Notes: generated by a model from the letters alone, not told the origin. A stretch of 64,000 nt of DNA from Patiria pectinifera (GCA_029964075.1 CM057148.1:25475916-25539915); one strand, 5' to 3'. Shown: positions 23,025 to 36,039, counted from the stretch's first letter. Numbers and translations are program-made.

Positions 23025-25060
23025 AAGCAAACAGAAGGCTGGTATGACAATGTAATCCACAGGTCGCTGATGTTGCACCGTTCACTATTTCTTTCCAAAC
23101 ATATGAAATCACTCAACGTCTTTTTGATGGCAATACTTGTCAGAGGCATTTCAGTTAGTATCGAATGCCAGATACATTACAGTTGTCTCTTAAGCAGGAG
23201 TGGATCCAGGTTTGGCTGAAGAGAAATAGGGGAGGTGGATGTGGAAAGAAGGGTGCTTGTAGCAGACATGTGCTTTTCCATGCTTTTCCTTTTTCTGCTA
23301 CCCCAGCAGGTGTTGTTTAAACCCTCTTCCCCCTCCGTCACAAATTTATGTTACAGGGTCCAGAATTTCACTTGTTTTATTACCAAGTCTGTGCAAGGTT
23401 TCATAGTTTACAAGAGTCATTTCATTAAAAATATAATAAATAAACGATTAGTATCAATAAAAATGACACTCCATTTCAATCAGTTTAAACCTCTGATACA
23501 GCTGGCAATTTCAGCGTTTAATGCTTCGGTCTAACTAAATATTAATTTCTTTGCAGATCTTTGCTTTTGATTCAGAACCAATTCATTGCACAATTTGACA
23601 TTTCTTGTACTGAGCAATCACATTTACTTCGTGCAAATGTGGCCTTAAAGTATTCACCAATTTATTCGGGAAAGCCTGTAATAAGGGCCATGCAAAAGCA
23701 TATCCTCTTTTGTTCCAATAATGTAACATAATCTCCCATGCATAGACAAAGATGCATGAATGTTCTCAGTGGTGAATGTTCTGTGAATTTTCTGTAAACA
23801 GTCTGTGTGGTGACACCCAGTCACACCCAGACACACCATTTTCTCCACCCATACACAAAGACCGGTTTTGCTTTACTACTGAAGAACCTTATTGTTCCCT
23901 TTATTTCTTCCTGTTTTGATTTTCTGGACATTCCTACAAGTTTTGTTCACGAAAAACTTTTGAGGACCTGGGCACAGGTCCTGGAGGTTATTGCTATCCA
24001 ACGTGATTCACTATTGAAGGCCTTTGCCATACAGGACCATTTCCAATTACTGACTTTCCTCTCTTTGGACTGGATGTTCTTCTCTAAATCATTTACACAC
24101 AGGCCCCAGTACAACTTTCAATAACAATATATAGAGGCAATATTAAAGATGTTGTTTTTTTCTTCTTAAACATTCCTGGCAATGACAATTGCGATGGAAA
24201 AACAGCAACAAACAGAAACGTGAATAGATATGGGCTTCATGCTCCGATAAAATATTTACAGAGAAAGGCAAAGTTGACGAAAATCACACTGGTTGAGACG
24301 CGTGTTTGAGATGTGTAACTTATCAGTGGCTACTAATGCAACATAAACAAGGTAACAAAAACTAAGGAAAGAAAACGTTATCCATACCTGTTTACATGTA
24401 TACATAAAGAATATCCAGCCGTCTGCCAGAAAAAGCAGGAAGACGTTCGTTCGGATCCCATTCGCGCAGCTTGTGTTTTTGTTTCTCGCAAATCTCAGAG
24501 AGCATCCAGTATGCAGTACCTACAGGGGATACTTAGAATTAAAACTGAAAGAAAAAAAAGCTGATCTGTGTCACACATGACACAAGCCGATTATACACCC
24601 TTTGCACCTGACGTCACATCTGAGGGCAGGTCTTTGTTACTCAGTAACAAGCATGAGTAGACGCATTGTATTGTAATTGTCAATGAATTGAAATGACAAA
24701 TCCTGCCAACAGTGAGGGCGCACCGTGCGAGGTATCTGCTGTGGAGATTCAAATGATATTCTATTCGGCACAGGTTTTAGAGCATTACTACTAGTGATGC
24801 GGGTCGATCTGGTATATGAAATTCACCAAGAATGCGGGTGTGCAAAATTATTGTTTTCACGTGAGAATTTGAGAAATCAAGGCGAGACGATGTTACAATG
24901 GCAAAAAAGTACGAAATATATGGAATATTATTGAAGGCATAAACAAAGTTAGCTGACAGTGGAAATAAAGATGCATACCTTCCCTCTAATTATGCTTAAG
25001 ATGTGTATAAACGATTGGTTTGTATAAAGTTGTACAAAAAAGGAATACATATGAGACCCA
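23025..25060 (+). other. 3' flank following fragment C, copy 2
   Basis: Non-coding and paralogous to the sequence after gene B. It shares the TGATACAGC-GGC-ATTTCAG region, a tRNA-like piece near 24418-24480 and the CACAAGCCGATTATACACCC block. It also has a TGAG(G)GGC and GAGTAGACGCATTGTAT run, and near 24955 GACAGTGGAAATAAA with CCTTCCCT. A degraded hAT-type end (GAGTGGATCCAGGTTTGGC) sits near 23200. No gene was seen. Confidence 0.8.
24418..24480 (+). repeat. tRNA-like B-box segment in 3' flank, copy 2
   Basis: AGCCGTCTGCCAG…GTTCGTTCGGATCCCATTCGCGCAGC, aligned with copies 1 and 3. It is decayed. Confidence 0.5.
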
Positions 25061-27299
25061 TTCTAAAAATGGGCTATCATTAATTGTACTGGATTGTATT
25101 GTACTGAATGTGCTGTAGCACATGAAATAATGTCTTCTATAACGTACTTGTACACCTTATTATGTTAAAATTGCGACATTTTATCCCAACTCATTTCACA
25201 GGTGTTATTTGTGACCTTCTGTTCTTTTTATAATTGTATGCATGTGTTTAAACCTAAAGAAGACAATACTGGATTGTGTGAAATTGATTTCGTACTTTGA
25301 CACCTGCATGTTTCGAACGAGAAATGACCTGTCGGATTTTAGGATTTACACAAAGACATCAAATGACGCTTATTTGCAAATCAAGTTTTATTGTCTATAA
25401 CTGTCAGGTTTTCTTAATAAACTGGTCATATTAAAGTTAATATCTTATTCTGTGTTCAAAATGTTAGATGCCATGTTTTTGAGCAGATAAGAACACTGAT
25501 AAAACGCCATTTTGAGGCCGAGAAAATAATTGTAATATCTCGTAAACTGAAGCAAAGTTTATAATAGCTTGAACCATAAAATGTATGCATGTACAAATGC
25601 AACATGGAATTAATAAAGTACATGTCTTTGTGCCAAAATTAATGCATTACACACATCCTTCCATTCACTCGATTATGTCTCAATGCAATTTTGAAATCAG
25701 TTTGTTATTCAGCTGAGTTGTGAATTGAGTAATACAAATACCTGAAAAAGAGCATTTTACAGCCAAAATAGGCTACAAGTCTATCGTGTCACGATAGAAA
25801 AAAAAATAGGTTGGATTATAAAGGGCATATCATCATATTTAAGGATACTTTATATTTCACACTTATTCGTTTTCTTACATAAACCTGACGTTTGAGTGGG
25901 TACTATGTAACATGAAGCCGAAAACCAAGTGCGATACACAAACTTGTCAAACAATATCTGCTAGTTTATCTATTTGTTTAAGTTCAACTTAACATTTCAA
26001 AAAGACGGTAGCAGATTGTGCCGTTTGTAAAAGATGCGTCGAATTTAAACAGTTTCTTAAATATAAACACGAAACAAGCATCAGTTTAACGAGACCAATT
26101 TATAGCTCAGTGTTGTGGGCAAAGGAAAATACATTTTCAACCAACCAAACCACAAGGTTGAAAGTCAATATTGTGTGGCTTTGATGTAAAACGTTATAAC
26201 TGCAGTTACATTGATACAGTTTTGAATAAAACAGTTGATGCAGAGAATCTTGTAACCGATCGATTTTTATTAAATCTTAATCATAAGTGAAGCATCGTGC
26301 AAAACCACCCAGAATGTTATATTTTGCGTGTATCCCCTCCCCGTCTGCATCGCTGCCGCTCCCGAGTTCTTTGAAAGGCATATGACGTCACGTGGAAACA
26401 ATTACCCAAGATGCTATTGCGATACCTAACATTATTTACGGATATAGAATGGCTTTAACTTTAGGAGTGGGCTAAGTTTCACCGCTTTTTCTATCCGTGT
26501 GCAGCAGAGGGGGTTCCAAGATTCTTCAAAGGATATGGCTGAGGTATTAATGTCCGCGGGGGGGGGGGTAGTTGCAATCTGCGCATAAAGTTGAAAAGGG
26601 GATTGAAACAATGGGCCAACATCAGTTGGTGATGGACATTATTCAGATTTTTTATATAATTATGTAAATAAACGTTTCAGTCGTGGGGGGGGGGGTAACC
26701 ACTGCCATGCCAAAAACAGCCCCCCCCCATAGGGTCTTTCCTCCCTTGCATCGTGTATACGTTCCTGCCTACGGAATTAAGTATTAGCGCCCTCTTTCAG
26801 AGTCCAATCTCCACCAAAAGGATAATCTTTTTTTTACCGCCCTCACCACACTAAAGCATTTTTGTAAAATAATAAATGAACATGTTTTTCTTTGTGTTTC
26901 CACCTCCCCTTCCTCCCGTCCAACCTAACCGTCAGTAAAAAAAAATCAATTTTCTTTTGCATTTCAAGGTGTTGTTTTGTTGTCCAAAACCTATTTTCTG
27001 ACAATGAACATTTTATGGACCCAGTCTCAAATTGAGAAAACGTTCTCGCGTGTTATGGTCTTATGACGCTCGTCAAAAGCTGGAGTCGTTGCAAAAAAAA
27101 AATATCAAAACAGTCAACTTCATGATTTCACAAGCCTGGCAATGAGAACTTAGTCGAGGTAAGATCAACACAGCTAAAATTGCAACAGAACGTTGCAAGT
27201 CAAAAAAAAATACCTGCGATGTACCGAGACATTTTTAAAAATAACTTGGCAAATGTACACGATTTCATAGTCTTAATCTAAGACTTCATTTGGAGTTTG
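25061..27299. other. AT-rich intergenic sequence
   Basis: No gene, RNA or clear mobile element was recognised. Long G or C runs occur at about 26560-26570, 26686-26697 and 26720-26728, like those found inside short transposable elements elsewhere in this window. Confidence 0.6.
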
Positions 27300-27429
27300 T
27301 TCCCATGAGCCAGCTCCTGGCAAGCGAGGTCAAACCGCCAAGGTGGTAGAGGGCGCTGCCAGCAAGATGAATCAAAGCCACTGTGGTGAAGGAGTAGACC
27401 TGTAAATAGGCCCGGAATTGCCTATTGCA

Positions 27430-28550
27430 ATTAGAGCATTTTGTGGACCACGAACTTTAAGGTTTGTAAAACAGACGGGTGGAAGCGCGAGCTCGTATTC
27501 TGTGAAATTCGGATAAAATTGGGCCCTAAAGTTGCTTTATTTTGTAATGGAGCGCAGGCATCATTTTTCAAAATGGTGATGGGCCACGGAACTATTTTTA
27601 GGGGTGATTATCATTGGATTGAATTTGCTCCCGAAAGTCATCGGGAGTACCACCCAAAAAATAAAAATAATGAAGATAACGAAATAAGCTTTCATTTGAT
27701 GGGTGTCGCAAGCACCTTGAATGGTTGTATTTTGTATATGTTTTTGGAACTACGCGTGATTATCACAGAGGTCTGTGGGAGTCGATTTACCGGTCTGCAC
27801 CCTGAATAACATTGACACTGGACCTAGACAATTCCTAGGTCTGGTTCGTCTTGTTGATAGCGCCCTCTACCGCTGTGGCGGCTTGATCACGCTTGCCGGG
27901 GACTATGGGCTTCGCCAGAATTTTTACTAGAAAGGGGGGGGGGGGGCATTCCCAAAAATCTTTTTGTTTTTGCTTTTGGAGGGAGGGGCGCCCCATGGCC
28001 CTCTCCTGGCGACGCCCATTCTAGGGACTGCAACATTATGGGAGCGGAATCCAAATCCAGCATTTTGTGGACCTTGAACTTTAAGGTTTGTAAAACAGAT
28101 GGGAGAAAGCCGGGCATCGGAGTGCGAGCTCGTATTTCTGTGAAATTCGGATGAAATTGGGCCCTAAAATTGCTTTATTTTGTAATGGAGCGCATGCATC
28201 ATTTTTTTCTTCAAAATGGTGATGAGCTACAGGACTACTATTAGGGGATTATCTTTGGATGGAATTTGCTCCCAAAAGTCATCGGGATTACCACCCACAA
28301 ATTTAACAAAAATTAAAGATAATGAAATAAGCTTTCATTTTATGGGTGTCTCAAACACCTTGAATAGTTGTATTATATATATATGTTTTTTGGAACTACG
28401 CGTGATTATCACTGAGGTCTATGTGAGTCGATTTACAGGTCCGCACCCCTAATAACATTGACACTGGACCCAGACAATTCCTGGGTCTGCTTAGTCTTGT
28501 TGATAGCGCCCTCTACCGCATGGCGGCTTGATCACGCATGCCGGGGACTA
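27430..28550. repeat. Direct duplication of about 625 bp, each copy with the same inserted element
   Basis: 27437 onward and 28061 onward share CATTTTGTGGACC-GAACTTTAAGG, GAAATTCGGATrAAATTGGGCC, a diverged open stretch and the end TTGATAGCGCCCTCTACCGC. A third short remnant lies at about 28720-28830. The short open frames in the two copies (about 122 and 78 codons) are not alike enough in frame and have no recognisable domain, so I do not call them genes. Confidence 0.8.
27906..28018. mobile_element. Short inverted-repeat element, copy 1
   Basis: The ends are TGGGCTTCGCCAGAATTTTT and the inverse CTCCTGGCGACGCCCA, with a long G run inside. The same element is at the same place in the second duplicate (28551-28672), so it was inserted before the duplication. 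Confidence 0.7.
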
Positions 28551-28672
28551 TGGGCGTCGCCAGGATTTTTACTAGACGTAGGGGGAGGAGGGGGGCATTC
28601 CCCCCCCCCCAAAAAAAATGTTTTTTGCTGGGGGGGGGGGAGCCCCCCCGGGCCCTCTCCTGGCGACCCCCA
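28551..28672. mobile_element. Short inverted-repeat element, copy 2
   Basis: The ends are TGGGCGTCGCCAGGATTTTT and TCCTGGCGACCCCCA; the middle consists mostly of G and C runs. A relative with the same ends is at 55325-55575. Confidence 0.7.
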
Positions 28673-28849
28673 TGCCAGGGACTGCAACAATATGGGGGCG
28701 GATTCCGAATCCAGTATTGGGGATTTTGAACTTAACCCAGGAAATTCCTGCCAATCTTCCCAATATTTGACTAGATCCGTCTTGTTGTTAGCGCCGTTTA
28801 CCGCCGCGGTTGCTTTTCCGTAGCTGCAATTAGGTTTGTATACATCTAA

Positions 28850-29139
28850 AAAGGACTGCTACAGATACTCTTTCCTACCAAGAACAACAGCTTATTAGAA
28901 CTTACTTCCTACAGAAGTCAGGGAAGCTTCTTCATTGGAGTCTTTTAAGTCAAGGCTTCATGAGATGCAGTTGTCTTCAACACTAAGGGGCCTATTAACA
29001 AAATTGTATAGGAATGCTACTAGCCACCACGCGCCTACAACCGTATATCCCATAGTGGAGTTTGCTTGCAGTATGCTACAGATACATATACATGTGTGTA
29101 CACACAAGTGAGTTTTTACAAGTTATAAAACTTACTTAT
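28850..29139. other. Non-coding spacer
   Basis: No gene was seen. The piece near 28860-28990 could be a decayed coding remnant, but no family is recognisable. Confidence 0.4.
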
Positions 29140-29843
29140 CAGAATAAACACCACATGATCACAGATAATCAATGCAAATTGGTTCATTTCACATCAAATA
29201 AATCGCATTTTTGGCTCATCAACTTGCAACCCCATTGTTTGTTCATGCAGATTACAAATGTTGGCAAACGTGCGAATGCACAAATGCTGGCTCATAGTAT
29301 TTAGGCACTCATCGTAACACAAGCTCCACACTCAATAAACCCACACCTCATATTGAAAAGTAAATATGAGTTGCCTGAAGCTATCCAAAACACACAACAT
29401 CCACAGATTAAATGAAATTTTAAAGAAAATAAAAACGTTCCCAACTTCTTTGGCTTTTGCCCTAATTCACAAGATGTGGGGAAAATACCGACCTCACAAC
29501 TTTACCAAGATATTCTTATCACCAGTCTATTAGGCCATGTGACTCCGACATTGCAAATCACCTGATACCGCACACCGTGCACAGGGGTTGAAGTGCATAA
29601 ACGAAACAAATTGAAATCAGAATTTGGAGTTAATTACCCTGTTATCTCTGTGAACCCCGAGAAGATGGTTAGTGTGGAACTGACGTGCAATGCAATAAAA
29701 GCATTATCGAGATAATTCATGTCGATGTGCGTAAACAGGATAATCAACCAGGGCAAACTCCAAAATCACGGAGTCAAGTATCAAATTATGGATGTAAGTG
29801 TTTAGTTCCAGATCATATACCAAGACCCACTGTGGAATAAAAT

Positions 29844-30974
29844 CCAGGGCGGATCCAGGGCCAAAGGGGGCCATGGCCCCCCCCCCCCAAAACGAAACCA
29901 ATTTTTTTTTATTTTTATGTGACATCCCAATAAAGACACACCACAATCTTTTCCTCAAAAAAATGGTTAAAGTGGTCAGAAAGTGCCTCATATCGCACCA
30001 TAGAGCATCTAGAATCCAATTTTTCGGGGCCCTTAAGCGGGCCCCGAACCCAGTGGCGTAGCCACCGGAGGGGCGTGGGGCGACCGCCCCCATGAAACCT
30101 TGTCGCCCCCAGTCGCCCCCAGTCGTGAGATTTTGAGTTTCTAAAAAATTATCATTGATCTACATGACGCCATGGGCCTATTATGTACTACAATGTATCT
30201 TTTGCTTAGAAAATATTGGTTAAAGTGATCAGAAATTGCCTCAGATAGCACCACAGAGCATTTAGAATCCAAAAATTTTCGGGGCCCTTAAGCGGGCCCC
30301 GAACCCCACGCCTATAGCTCAGAATTCTGGTAGCTGATTCAATGACTCCAACCTCGAAAACAATGTTCACAAATTTTTCTTATGCCTTTAGCTGAGTAAA
30401 CCTCGAAAATTATGTTTAAATTATTATCTTTGTGCTAAGATAATTATTGGTTAAAGTGGTTAGAAATTGCCACAGATCACCACAGAGCATCGAAAATCAA
30501 ATTTTTTTCAGCCCTTAAGCGGGCCCCGCACCCCACGCCAATAGCTCAGAATATCGATAGCTGATTCAATGTCTCCAACCTCGAAAACGATGTTCAAATA
30601 ATTATCTTTTGCCAAGAAAATATTAGTTAAAGCATGGAGGAAATTCGTAAGAAATTGCTTCAAATCACACCACAGAACATCTAGAACCCAAAGTTTTTCG
30701 GGGCCTATAAGCGGGCCCCGAACCCCACGCCGTAAGGGCTTCGCGCTTGCATCAGTTATGATCAAGGTATGTCCCCCCACACTTTTGAGAAGAGATTGAC
30801 GCCCCTGCTTGACGCCCCCATGAAATGTTCCAGCCCCCAGCGCCCCCAGCGGCCCCCACACTGAAAAATTCCTGACTACGCCACTGCCCGAACCACACGC
30901 CGCAATTTTTTTGACCCACTTTTTGGGGGACCAAAACTTTTGGCCCCCCAAAGTTGTGTTCTGGATCCGCCCTT
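29844..30974. mobile_element. Non-autonomous hAT-like element (outer), with a second one inside
   Basis: The terminal inverted repeats contain AGGGCGGATCCAG. The element is flanked by the direct repeat GAATAAAA (29835-29842 and 30975-30982). An 8-bp duplication is the hAT signature. The part outside the nested element is 29844-30050 plus 30895-30974. It has no transposase. Confidence 0.8.
30051..30886. mobile_element. Non-autonomous hAT element (inner), nested
   Basis: The ends are CAGTGGCGTAGCC and the inverse CTACGCCACTG, with a perfect 8-bp target duplication CCCGAACC (30043-30050 and 30887-30894) lying in the outer element. Inside are about three units of GGTTAAAGTG through GCGGGCCCCGAACCCCACGCC (near 30220, 30440 and 30630). 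The outer element has one such unit too (about 29965-30050). A shorter member of the family is at 36759-36954. Confidence 0.88.
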
Positions 30975-31135
30975 GAATAAAATGAGAACCTTATGAAATC
31001 TATGAATACATCACTACGAGCCGGAGCACGTATTCTTTCAAGAAAATAAACAACAAAATCAATAATCGATAGGAAATAATCAATAGGAAATAATCAATGG
31101 GATGTGTGAAAAACTATATCAAATCAAAATGGTTA

Positions 31136-32852
31136 TGAGAATGTGTTTCAAGTCAGCCTCGTATCCATGGCATCGAGCAGCATGGCGTCGAGCAGCACGC
31201 TCTTCCCCGGCTCTGATTGTCCAATGATATTATAATTAGAAGTGATGGTTGTTTGCTTTATAAATGACGCACCACGATTTTTTTGTACGCGATGTGCATC
31301 TAGTAGTCAGATATAATTAGCAACTCCTTGTTGCGTCAAATTGGAAAACACACGAGTCTGTCTCAGCTTTAAAAATCCCGTAATCTTACCTATCGAAAAT
31401 GTAGGATTACTGCGCTAAACATGAGTAATTTGACAAAGGGAGAACGCTCTCCTCGAAGGGAGACAGCAGGGGGTTTATAAGTCGGTTTATAAGTCTGGTT
31501 TTGTGACTTGACACTCACCTTATGTCTATTTTGGTTCGCTATACTAGTTCACTCAGGATACCTCGTTAGCCCCATGCTGTTTTATTAGCCTGACGCCATT
31601 CTTGGGGCTCAACATGGGCAATCACCACATTCGCTGAATGGAACTTGTTGTGGAATTCGTAAGACCCATGCGTTTTCTTCATTTAGAGAAGCTGACATAT
31701 ATGCAGCCGGACAATGGGAACAATTCACAAATGTCAAGTGGACCAAATGGCAATGTTATTTTAAGTCTAAAAATAATTATTTGCTCATTTCATTTACATT
31801 TCAGAGGAAAACAGGTGGCCTATTAATTCACCAGTTTGTGTGACGGCAATTAGATGAGCGGTATGTCTTATACTCTTGGTGAGCGGTCCATTGGTGGTGA
31901 TGGCCAATCACTAAACTCCGTCAAAGAGTTTGTCCCAGGAAGAATGGCTGGTTGTTTGCTTTTGAAAGACTCGTCAGATCTTCTCATGCGGCTTTCCTAC
32001 CAACAGTGGGGGATTTGAGGGCAAGGTTTTAGGGGCAGTCAAAAATCTTAAGCCTGTGTACGGGGTCAAATTGCCCTTCCCCGTAGCACCGCCACTGCCT
32101 ACAGAGTAATTCCATCTTCGTCTAGATCGGGATCCAAACAATGGACATGGGTTTGCCCTCTTGGTACCACGTCTGGTTTGCCTTACAGATTCATCTTCAT
32201 TCCTCAAAGATTCAAGAACAGATATTTCATAAACAAACGACTATTTAATAAATTAAAATTTGCGACGGGCTGATGGAAAATGGGTTTTGCCACATATTGA
32301 ACAAAAGACTCCTTATGCAATTGTGTCAGTATCATCATCTCACCATGCATGATGTAGACATACTTTTACTGTTTTCCGGGTTGGCTGCATTTGTGACTGA
32401 CAGAAGACGACTCTCACAACATCGTCACTTCAAAGGGAAATGGAGTGGTGACATTTTGCAACAGTTCTCTTGGCAGGGTGCATAGTTGGAGAAGCGGCTC
32501 AAGTGGTCGGAATCGAAGCCTTGTTTTGTTTGTAAGGGTTGTGTGAGCTTGAATCTCCTTCGCCTTTGGGTCATCTGGTTTTCACGCTGAAGCTCAACCC
32601 ATCATCTTAAGTGGAACCTTTTCCCGTCTAAATCATCTCTGTCCCGGAGAGCCACACTGATGTCTTGAAGAGTTGATTCACTGTAATATCTCAGTGTCTC
32701 CGGAAGTGGGTTATTCCATTCGGTGCTTCTCTACACGTACGGGTCTCGAAGAATATTTTCTCACCAACACGACATTTAGCCAGCCATCTTGGACTGTTAC
32801 CTGATGAAACATCTTCTTGACATTACACTTGGAGGCCATGTTTTCTGTCTGA
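31136..32852. other. Non-coding spacer with old repeat traces
   Basis: 31140-31200 (GGCGTCGAGCAGCACGC) resembles the end of block R copy 4 near 41590-41640. 31590-31700 resembles 4740-4870. No gene was identified; open stretches are short and without known motifs. Confidence 0.5.
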
Positions 32853-33519
32853 ATCTACAGAGCACTCAACCCAATTTATTTGGCATTCGCGAGCAAGGAG
32901 TACTTTTGCCGACATTTTTGATCTCAAACAAACATGATAACCATCCTCTGTGGACACTCTTTCCCATTATTATCAAAAATGGGCGTCATACCGTGGAGAG
33001 TGATAAACTTTCTTTCCTAGCGTCAGCAATGTCAGCCAGAAAAAGCGAGTAACTCAAGGGCGTTATTTTCCTCCTTTGTCATGTAAACATTACACGGGTC
33101 TTTACACCTGCAGTTTTCTTTTTCATGCGCCACGGATCAGCAGGCAGTTTTAGGGTCATCACACGATGACTTACACCAATCTACTCATTAACACTCAATG
33201 CAAAGGCTTCATCACACCAAACAGTAAACAATACGCATCCTAACTCCTTCTTTAACCCATAATGCACGTCATCGGTTGTCGGTGCGCCTCATCACATGTG
33301 TATAAATCTCACATGATGGAAGCAGGTGTTTCTCCAGTCTCGAACGACATGCATGCACGTGATCTTGCACTATCAGTATTGGGATGTGACTTCAGTTTGC
33401 AATCATGATGTTTCTTGAGTAGGTTTCCGAGAGAGGAATTTTGTTATCGCTGTTATTAGCACGAGTAGCAATCCTTCGATTGTATCACTTGGACTCTCTC
33501 CACCTTGCTGGTCATCGTA
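32853..33519. repeat. Second copy of the window-start sequence
   Basis: Identical to 1-667 with a constant offset. Here it is continuous with unique sequence on both sides. Confidence 0.9.
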
Positions 33520-34857
33520 GAGGGAAAGAGGCTGACCTTGACACCACACAGTTCCGTCTCAGTTTTTTTCGTAGACGTAACGCTGTGTCTGATTATGTTT
33601 GAACAAATCGCAAACCATGCTCTCTTCAGATCCTGATCGATGTGAAAACCAAAGTGGGACTACCTTGGTACTCATCGCAGTGTCCATGCTCAATTTGAAA
33701 TGGAAAACAGTAATGTGTGCAAGCTTATTGAGATGAGGTTTTTCTCGTTTTTCTGGATCCACGGTCGTGTGTTCAGTCTGGTTACTGTCTGTGTATCCAT
33801 GCAGCAGGTCGGACAACGCGTCTAGCAGACGGCACAAAGTGCTTCTTCTGTATGTAATCGTTTGATCAGTGGCCCAGTCGAATTAAGACATCAAAAACAC
33901 AGAGTTTTTTTGATGTAGCTTGGGTTTGTCAGCTGACAACCTTGTAGACAACGATCGTGTGTTATCCTGTAGTCGTGTCGTTCGTCCTTCAGACTATAGA
34001 CGGATTTTACGGGATCGTAATATTTGCCTCCTTTTCAACATCCAATTCAAATGTTCGACAGAGTTGGTAGCTTCCATTCTTCTCCCAGTCAGCAACAATG
34101 TGTCTCCATTTCACGGTCATCTAGCATTAGAGACGGGATTCTTCCGTTTTTTCTTTCGCATTTAGATGGTTGAAGTTGCCGTTCTTCTCCATTGCTGTGC
34201 GGAAACAAATCTGACAGCCGTCTTAGTCCATGATCGTCCTTTGGGGCAACAGTTGGTCATGGATCCAACTTTTCTCAAAATGCATCAGACACTATAAAGA
34301 GATCCCCGTATCGTTGTCACGAGACTTCTTTGTTCCCTTGTATGGGGATTTATCGTTAATAAGGGAGAAGCCTCGTAACAAGTGTAGTGCCCCGCCCTTG
34401 AGATATTTCTTCAAGTACAAGAAACGTTCACCTGGGGAACTTGCAGGTATGACAATACTTCAGCCACGTTGCTGAACGATAATATCGTATAATAGCCTTG
34501 TTTGCATGTGCTGTACATCATGGAATTCCCAGAGAAGATGATTGGTGTAGGTGGAGGTAATCTATTCATTTTCAATTGTTCTATTAGGCCCACTGTTAGA
34601 GAGCCAATAAGGTTTTCTGCCGGTAATTTCATGTCATAGGTTGATACCGTAAACTGTCGGTTCTCTGCAATGGGTTTGGTGAGTTAGTGTCCGGAGTTCT
34701 AGTTGCTGGCCTCAATTCGTTCTAAAGGAGAGAGATTTTGCGAAATCAATCATGAAAGGTTCCTAATCACATGCAGTTGAGTTGATGGATTGTGCACCAG
34801 TGTTTACATTTTCGTCTTGTCGAACTAATTTCGATGGAAGCAGCTGATAAAGCACTT
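33520..34857. other. Unassigned intergenic sequence
   Basis: More balanced in base composition than its surroundings. A 92-codon open stretch lies on the minus strand (33559-33837) but has no recognisable domain and no splice context, so it is not called. It could be the remains of an old mobile element. Confidence 0.4.
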
Positions 34858-35935
34858 TTGACGCACACTGTCTAACTTTACATAACCCTCGAGGACAGTG
34901 CCCGGGTTTCCCCTTGTCTCTAGAATGTAACACTCTCTATAGGCCTAGACTAAGGACCAAAACTCACAATCGAGGAGCATTCTACAAAATATGAACTCTC
35001 GAGGACAACAAGAATATGTTGTTGTCCTTGTGTTGGTCTGTCCTCGGGGTGCATATAAAGTACGTACACGTAGCGGCATATTGTATATCACCATCCTCAC
35101 GTTGTGTGGTGCTGTCATCTGTGAATTTGATGTCAGAAGAAACCCGGCGTGGGTTTCTTGGGCTTGTTGACTCTGTTCGTGGCCTGTCTGTGTGATGCGT
35201 ATTTTTGTATCTAGATATTTAAAATTTCATCTTCATCGCAAACCAGAGATCTCAATCTGTGAATTACTCTGCGCCATGCAGACAAACTGCTTCATAATAC
35301 ATTCAGTTTGCACTGAATCTCTCCCTGTGTAATTTAAGTTGTCTAAGAAATCAGTTGTCTATGAGATCTCAAAATAAGAAGACTGGCATATATTTGCTTT
35401 GTTATTTCTAGTTGCAGTTTATGCAGTACTTCCGAAAATATGCATGCACACACCAAGTAGAGCTCTGTACCATGAAACAACTTACACATGTCAAAAAATT
35501 ACACATGTCAAGTAACTGCCTTAACATTTCAAAGAGATACATGTCCATGTACACTGTCAAAAATACATGTGAAAATTTACGGGAAAGGGGTCATCTGGGA
35601 GACATTCCCATAGACTTGTGCACAAAATGTTTCCATCTTTAATGTCACCTAACCCCAATTTTACCCTATCCTGCCTCACGAATGTCGGTATATTTATGTT
35701 TTGGACCACGAGCAATCGATCTAGCCTATTTGCGACTGTAAAAAAAAAAATGAAATGTCTCCTCAATGTCCGGTGTCTCCCTAAGGTATAATGAATAACG
35801 ACAAAATGTCTCCTAAGGGTACCATTAACAGGTATTAGTAACATTACTAAGTAAATTGTAATCAATTATAATAACCAAGTCGGTGTAATATAACATGATA
35901 CATGCCTATGATTTTTTCTTAAGGGAAAAGGACAA
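34858..35935 (+). repeat. Block P, copy 1, with TATA-like motif
   Basis: Parallels 38219-39450. Shared marks are ACGCACACTGTCT-ACTTTACATAAC, GGACAGTGC, CTCGGGGTGCAT-TAAAGTACGTACA, CATC-TCACGTTGT, and GTTGACTCTGTTC-TGGC-TGTCTG. Copy 1 has CATATAAAG at about 35051. It could be an old promoter or LTR-like regulatory segment duplicated with its surroundings. It has no open frame shared by both copies. Confidence 0.7.
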
Positions 35936-36039
35936 TATCTCAAACCTTATAGTTGTGCATCAATAAATCTATTGTTGTATGGACCCTATACATGCATGCT
36001 TATAATCATGTGCACACGAATAAGTTGTGAAACGTAAAA

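Larger units (their letters stand above)
29140..31135. repeat. Block R, copy 1 (split by nested elements at 29844-30974)
   Basis: This belongs to a repeated block also seen at about 36040-36758, 37690-38218 and 40861-41420. Shared marks are AAATCACCTGATACC-CACA, GATTACCCTGTTATCTCTGTGAA, GATAATT-TGATG-GCGTAAACA and CAAACTCCAAAAT-GAGTCAAGTATCA. After the nested elements the homology to copy 4 resumes near 30983 (TGATGAAAT-type and CGAATA-type runs). No coding potential was found. Confidence 0.75.

Noticed and set aside
27441-27809. 122-codon open frame in the duplicated block
   Set aside because: The paralogous copy does not keep the frame at the same length, there is no domain, and no splice context supports it.
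33559-33837. 92-codon minus-strand open frame
   Set aside because: No recognisable motif, no paralogue, and isolated in repeat-rich DNA.
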